The notes below the pieces were generated by a model, which saw nothing but the letters and a program-made list of their open reading frames with translations, had not been told where the DNA came from and ran no database searches. This document shows, piece by piece, positions 39,202-64,000 of a stretch of DNA of 64,000 nt; within the stretch, counting starts at the first letter, position 1, and each line of letters starts with the position of its first letter. The DNA is taken from NCBI GenBank assembly GCA_022410635.1, contig JAJVDF010000002.1:551176-615175 (forward strand), given 5' to 3'. The DNA comes from Tretioscincus oriximinensis. Taxonomy: Eukaryota > Chordata > Lepidosauria > Squamata > Gymnophthalmidae. The position numbers were made by a program, and so were the translations under genes.

Positions 39202-39458
39202 TCGGTGTTCGACCGGCAGATTCCAGAAACTTTTGTCCTGGAATCCGAACACCGATTTGGAACTCGAACTTCCCTTGGCGTTCTTTCGGCCAGGAGCGCC
39301 TTGCTGACGTCATCAGAGTGCGTTTTTTCGGCAAGAGCCTTGCTGACATCANCAGAGTGCGTTTTTTCNGCCCGGCGCGCCTTGCTTTGGTTCTCGAACA
39401 AATTGGTTCTCGACCGTCGTCCCGGAACGAATTGTGTTCGAGAACCGAGGCACCACTG
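39160..39458. repeat. Tc/mariner-like MITE, copy 2
   Basis: CAGTGGTACCTCGGTTCTCG on the left and CGAGGCACCACTG on the right, TA on both sides, and an interior with the same TTTTTTCGGC-containing repeats as copy 1 (18231). N at 39352 and 39369. Confidence 0.85.
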
Positions 39459-39849
39459 TATTAGAATACTGGTAAAACATGCAAACATTAATCTTCTTTC
39501 ACATGGATGAAAATACATGGGCATCCTCTTTGTGTTCAGGGAGCCATCATGTGGCCATTGATGACATTTCAATTTCCTGTGCAATTGAACTCTTTCAGCC
39601 TGGAAAATCAAATTACGCTTCATTCTTTGTTTTCTCTTGCTGTAAAGAATATTAAGAAATTCGTTCTTCCCATTTCTAAAAACAAGAGTTCTGTACAGCA
39701 CATGGCCTACACAGCAAATATCCACCGGAAGCAGCTGTTATTCTCCCCTAGCATTCAACCAACCTATAATATTTCTACAACTACCCTTCTGCTAGATCCA
39801 TTCTAGCAAGGTGGTCTCATAGCCCCTTAGAGGGTAACACAAAAATGAT

Positions 39850-40175
39850 AGGCAGCCATATTTATATAATGGATCGTTTGAAATTTGATTTAATAAACGN
39901 AAAAAAGATTGGTTTATGGGAAGAAGTTTAAATAATACAACAGTTAAGGACAGAGTAAAATGACACGAATTTCAATGTCAAAAAATATTACTCAAAAAGA
40001 GTATAAAAACATTAAGGGGTCATTGGTTATATTTGGATAAAAAGTAGTGGGATAAGACGATTGATCACTCTTGGAGAGCGAGGTGGCTGGATGTTAACTG
40101 TTTTTGATTTAATGCATGGAGTTTGTAAAGCAACTAAAAACTGAATAAAAGTTATTGATACAAAAAAGAAGGAAA
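39850..40175 (+). repeat. L1-type LINE 3'-end fragment
   Basis: AT-rich sequence with 'tggatcgtttgaaatttgatttaataaacg' and a terminal 'ctgaataaaagttattgatacaaaaaa', which looks like an L1-type 3' end with poly(A). No intact frame. Confidence 0.5.
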
Positions 40176-40179
40176 GTCC

Positions 40180-40955
40180 ACTGCTTCAGATGCTCACTGA
40201 AGAAGTAGACTTCTGAAAGCTTATGGAAGTTTGTCACCATTTTCTTGTTAGTCTCTAAAGAACTACGAGAACCCCTTGCCTAAGCCACATGTCTATTTTT
40301 TAAAAAAAATCTACCAGTACGTGAGCTTGGTAGACAGGTCTTCTAGGAGGAGATGCTGCAGCAGAAATGCATCTGTTTCTTAAGATGTAGAGCTCTGTTA
40401 ATGTCCAAAATTCTGCAACTAAACAAGGAGAAAGACTTTTATGTACTGAAGAGAAAATAGAGTATGCAACTGAAAACCAAGCAAACCTGTAATTGCTTCC
40501 AAATGTAAATTGGGTTTCTGGTCAGTGAATGAGGTTGAAAAGACATGTTTTTGTACACAAGGCTTTTTTAAATATACATATGGAAAGGAAAATCATTCCA
40601 AATGTCTTGATTTCCTTTCACAATTGTGTTTTTAAGGATACATTTTTCTTAATAAGTTGCAACAACTATTGGTTAACCAAGGGATATTTATTCAGTAGGA
40701 ANTCAAGCTGAGATCACTGGGAAATCAGCAGGATGGGAAATAAATGTAAAAATTGACTGGGAATAATACTTTGTTGCTTAAAAAAATGCTCATGTGCATT
40801 TGTGATCAATGAAGCTGGTGTTCTATTCATGGGGCAATTTTTTGTGACAATTTCAAAAACTTGGCCATTCATCTGAAAAAGTAGACTTGCTTATGAAAAC
40901 TTATCCTGCCTATCTTCTTCTTGTTAACCTCCAAAATGCTACAAGCCCCCCTTGC
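40180..40955. other. Intergenic DNA with R1 fragments
   Basis: R1 ends lie at about 40180-40275 ('cttcagatgctcactgaagaagtagacttctgaaagctta') and 40865-40955 ('catctgaaaaagtagacttgcttatgaaaactta'). The DNA between shows nothing recognisable. Confidence 0.5.
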
Positions 40956-41499
40956 TGAACTTTTTTATTTGCTTTTTAACTTTGCTATTTGTGTTTATTA
41001 TTAGGTAAACTGATGTATTATTAAAATAATGTTTTAATATGTGGAAAAAAATAACAGATTTGAATGTAACTAGGGTCATATATGGTTTATACCTCAAGAG
41101 AAAGAATTTGAAAGGTAAGATATAAACTGCTTGGGTAGATCTAATTAAAAATGTAATCCCTCAGAAAATTTCCCTGGTATCAGCCCTTTGAGGTGAAAAG
41201 GAACATTATTAGAATCATGCACTCTGAACAATACGATTGAGAGCAAAAACCTTGAAGCAAAAAATTGCAAAAATAATAAAAAACTTAAAGCATTTCCCCA
41301 CAATATTAAGTATCACAAATGTGTAATTTTAATTTGATTTCGACCTTAAATAATAATAAATAGGTGGGAGAAAGAAAGCGAGATTCGGGAAAAAACACTG
41401 GAGTTTGCAATTACCTCACGAAGAGCAAATCAAAACAAAAACAAACAAGAATAATGTTAACATCCATAAACTCAAACCATACTGATCATAAACAGCAGT

Positions 41500-42024
41500 G
41501 AACTGTAAAGCCTCCATTTAACTTGTCAGCCATTGTAAAGTGTTCTCAATTATTTTCACCTTGGCCATTTTAATTTTAGCACCAAAATTAGTCCCCAAAA
41601 GAGGTATTGGAACAGCTGATGCTTCAAATGAATTGNTTACATATAATACTTTTTATATTATAATTAAACACACATACTGTACATTCACACATCCACACAA
41701 ACAGAAGGATATACGCAAGTGGATATATCGTGTTTCAGATTGTTCAAGACTCAGAGCAAAGGAAATAAAGCAGAAAGAAATAAGCTTTTACATAGTAGGC
41801 AACTTTAATGCTGTAGTGCACTTATATAGATCTATATATATAAAAAAGTCCAATTCTTTCTCCCAGCCAGCAGCTCGTCTCAACTGTTCTGTTTGTTTTA
41901 ATATCATGATTCAGAAGTTGCAGAAGTTATTGCCCTAAATATTATTCTATACATTTCCACTGGTGTTCTCAAAAAAAGACACTCGAAATTGCTACTTCAA
42001 ATTTACAAATTTGATTGCTTGTCA
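41500..42024 (-). other. MARK3: Probable MARK3 3'UTR (extent uncertain)
   Basis: Non-coding sequence directly after the MARK3 stop on the reverse strand. ATTAAA-type signals on that strand occur near 41324, 41567, 41803 and 41897, and AATAAA near 40965 and 41002, so several ends are possible. The left edge given here is a guess. Confidence 0.45.
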
Positions 42025-63234
<21,210 letters not shown>

Positions 63235-63424
63235 CTGTAGAGACAATATATATATATATTTACAGTCAGAGCCACACTGACAAATATCTGAATTAAAACT
63301 AATGTATTAGCATTTCAGTCAGAGAAGAAAAACACAGTTTGCGTCAAACAAAGAACAACGTATTTGGAGGGGTTTGTGCCTTATATTTCCACCCAACAAG
63401 AAAACATTATTTAAGAATTTATAT

Positions 63425-64000
63425 CCTGGCCATCTCCAAAAGATCTCAAGATGGGTCACTAAAATAAAATGTCCAGCAAAGGGGTTAGTAGCACTTTGAG
63501 ACTGACAGGAGAAAAGTGGGTGGCATAAGCTTTCATAGACACGTCTACTTCTTCAGATGCCAAGGGACTAATGTTAGGGTCAGGTATTTATAGAAAACTG
63601 TGTGTGGGAGATGACAAAGCATATGCAAATGTAATGGGGTATGAACTCCAGGTTTAGAAAAACAGGTAAATAGCAGAAATTAAAATAAAATTGAAATAAA
63701 ATGGTAAAAGTATTCTTAAAATGTATTTAAAATATAATCTATCCTCACTGGCAAAACAACATCCAGAGAAAGCTAAACATCAAAGACCTGTTTTAAAAAA
63801 GCACCAAAAATGATACAAAATACATGCCTACCCAAGAGGAGGCTATTCCAGAGTTTAGGGGTCACTACAGAAAGGACCTGTGTGCATCACCCTACTCCTT
63901 GCACTTCTAAGAGAGCAGTAACTACAAGGTCCTTTCATTGGGAAAAACCTTTCTAAAACTTGGATTGGTACTATTCTTCATAAGCTTTACATTTTCCGCC
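63425..64000 (-). repeat. L2-type LINE remnant split by an R1 copy
   Basis: 'tatcctggccatctccaaaagatctcaagatggg' (63421-63455) and 63700-64000 ('aggctattccagagtttaggggtcactacagaaaggacc') fit the two sides of an L2 3' end in reverse. 63465-63690 is an R1 copy very similar to the first 200 bp of 12808-13510. Confidence 0.6.

Noticed and set aside
39033..39725. Reverse-strand frame of 230 codons
   Set aside because: It reads through the (TA)n tract (repeating Tyr-Ile) and the MITE, which has no coding capacity.

Overview
The window is vertebrate nuclear DNA. Genes are split into short exons with consensus GT/AG splice sites, introns are kilobases long, and old and young interspersed repeats fill most of the rest. 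The repeat mix is CR1 and L2 LINEs, L1-type LINE remnants, several tRNA-headed SINE families, and hAT-like and Tc/mariner-like MITEs. Together with a CKB gene carrying two alternative first coding exons (described in chicken), this points to a sauropsid, most likely a squamate reptile (lizard, gecko or snake). The species cannot be named from the sequence alone.

Two genes are present, tail to tail. CKB (brain-type cytosolic creatine kinase) is complete on the + strand: TATA/CCAAT promoter near 667-710, non-coding exon 1 (about 735-839), two mutually exclusive first coding exons (3060-3252 and 3720-3897), six common coding exons (7344-23328) and a short 3'UTR with AATAAA at 23529. The joined reading frame is 381 codons with the first ATG exon and 376 with the second. 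MARK3 (microtubule affinity-regulating kinase 3) is on the - strand; only its 3' half is in the window. This runs from the end of the kinase domain/UBA region (63234) through spacer exons to the KA1 domain and stop codon (42025). The kinase-domain exons lie beyond the right edge. MARK3 contains a clear 45-nt cassette exon, a 165-nt in-frame exon absent from the human MARK3 form I recall but resembling part of MARK1, and a possible 36-nt microexon.

Layout: 1-660 upstream DNA; 660-23555 CKB; 23555 to about 41500 intergenic DNA made almost wholly of repeats, with no gene seen; about 41500-63234 MARK3 3' half; 63235-64000 MARK3 intron with repeats. The two genes have no direct functional link. 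CKB buffers ATP through phosphocreatine; MARK3 phosphorylates microtubule-associated and polarity proteins. The same tail-to-tail pairing is known in mammals (human 14q32), which supports orthology.

The most interesting signals are: the duplicated CKB first coding exon, with a shared near-identical 3' block that suggests gene conversion; the extra MARK3 exons; a cluster of small DNA transposons at 38564-39458 that includes a long hairpin around a (TA)n loop; precisely delimited MITE and retro-insertions with intact target-site duplications; and a recent 598-bp tandem duplication at about 34160-35355.
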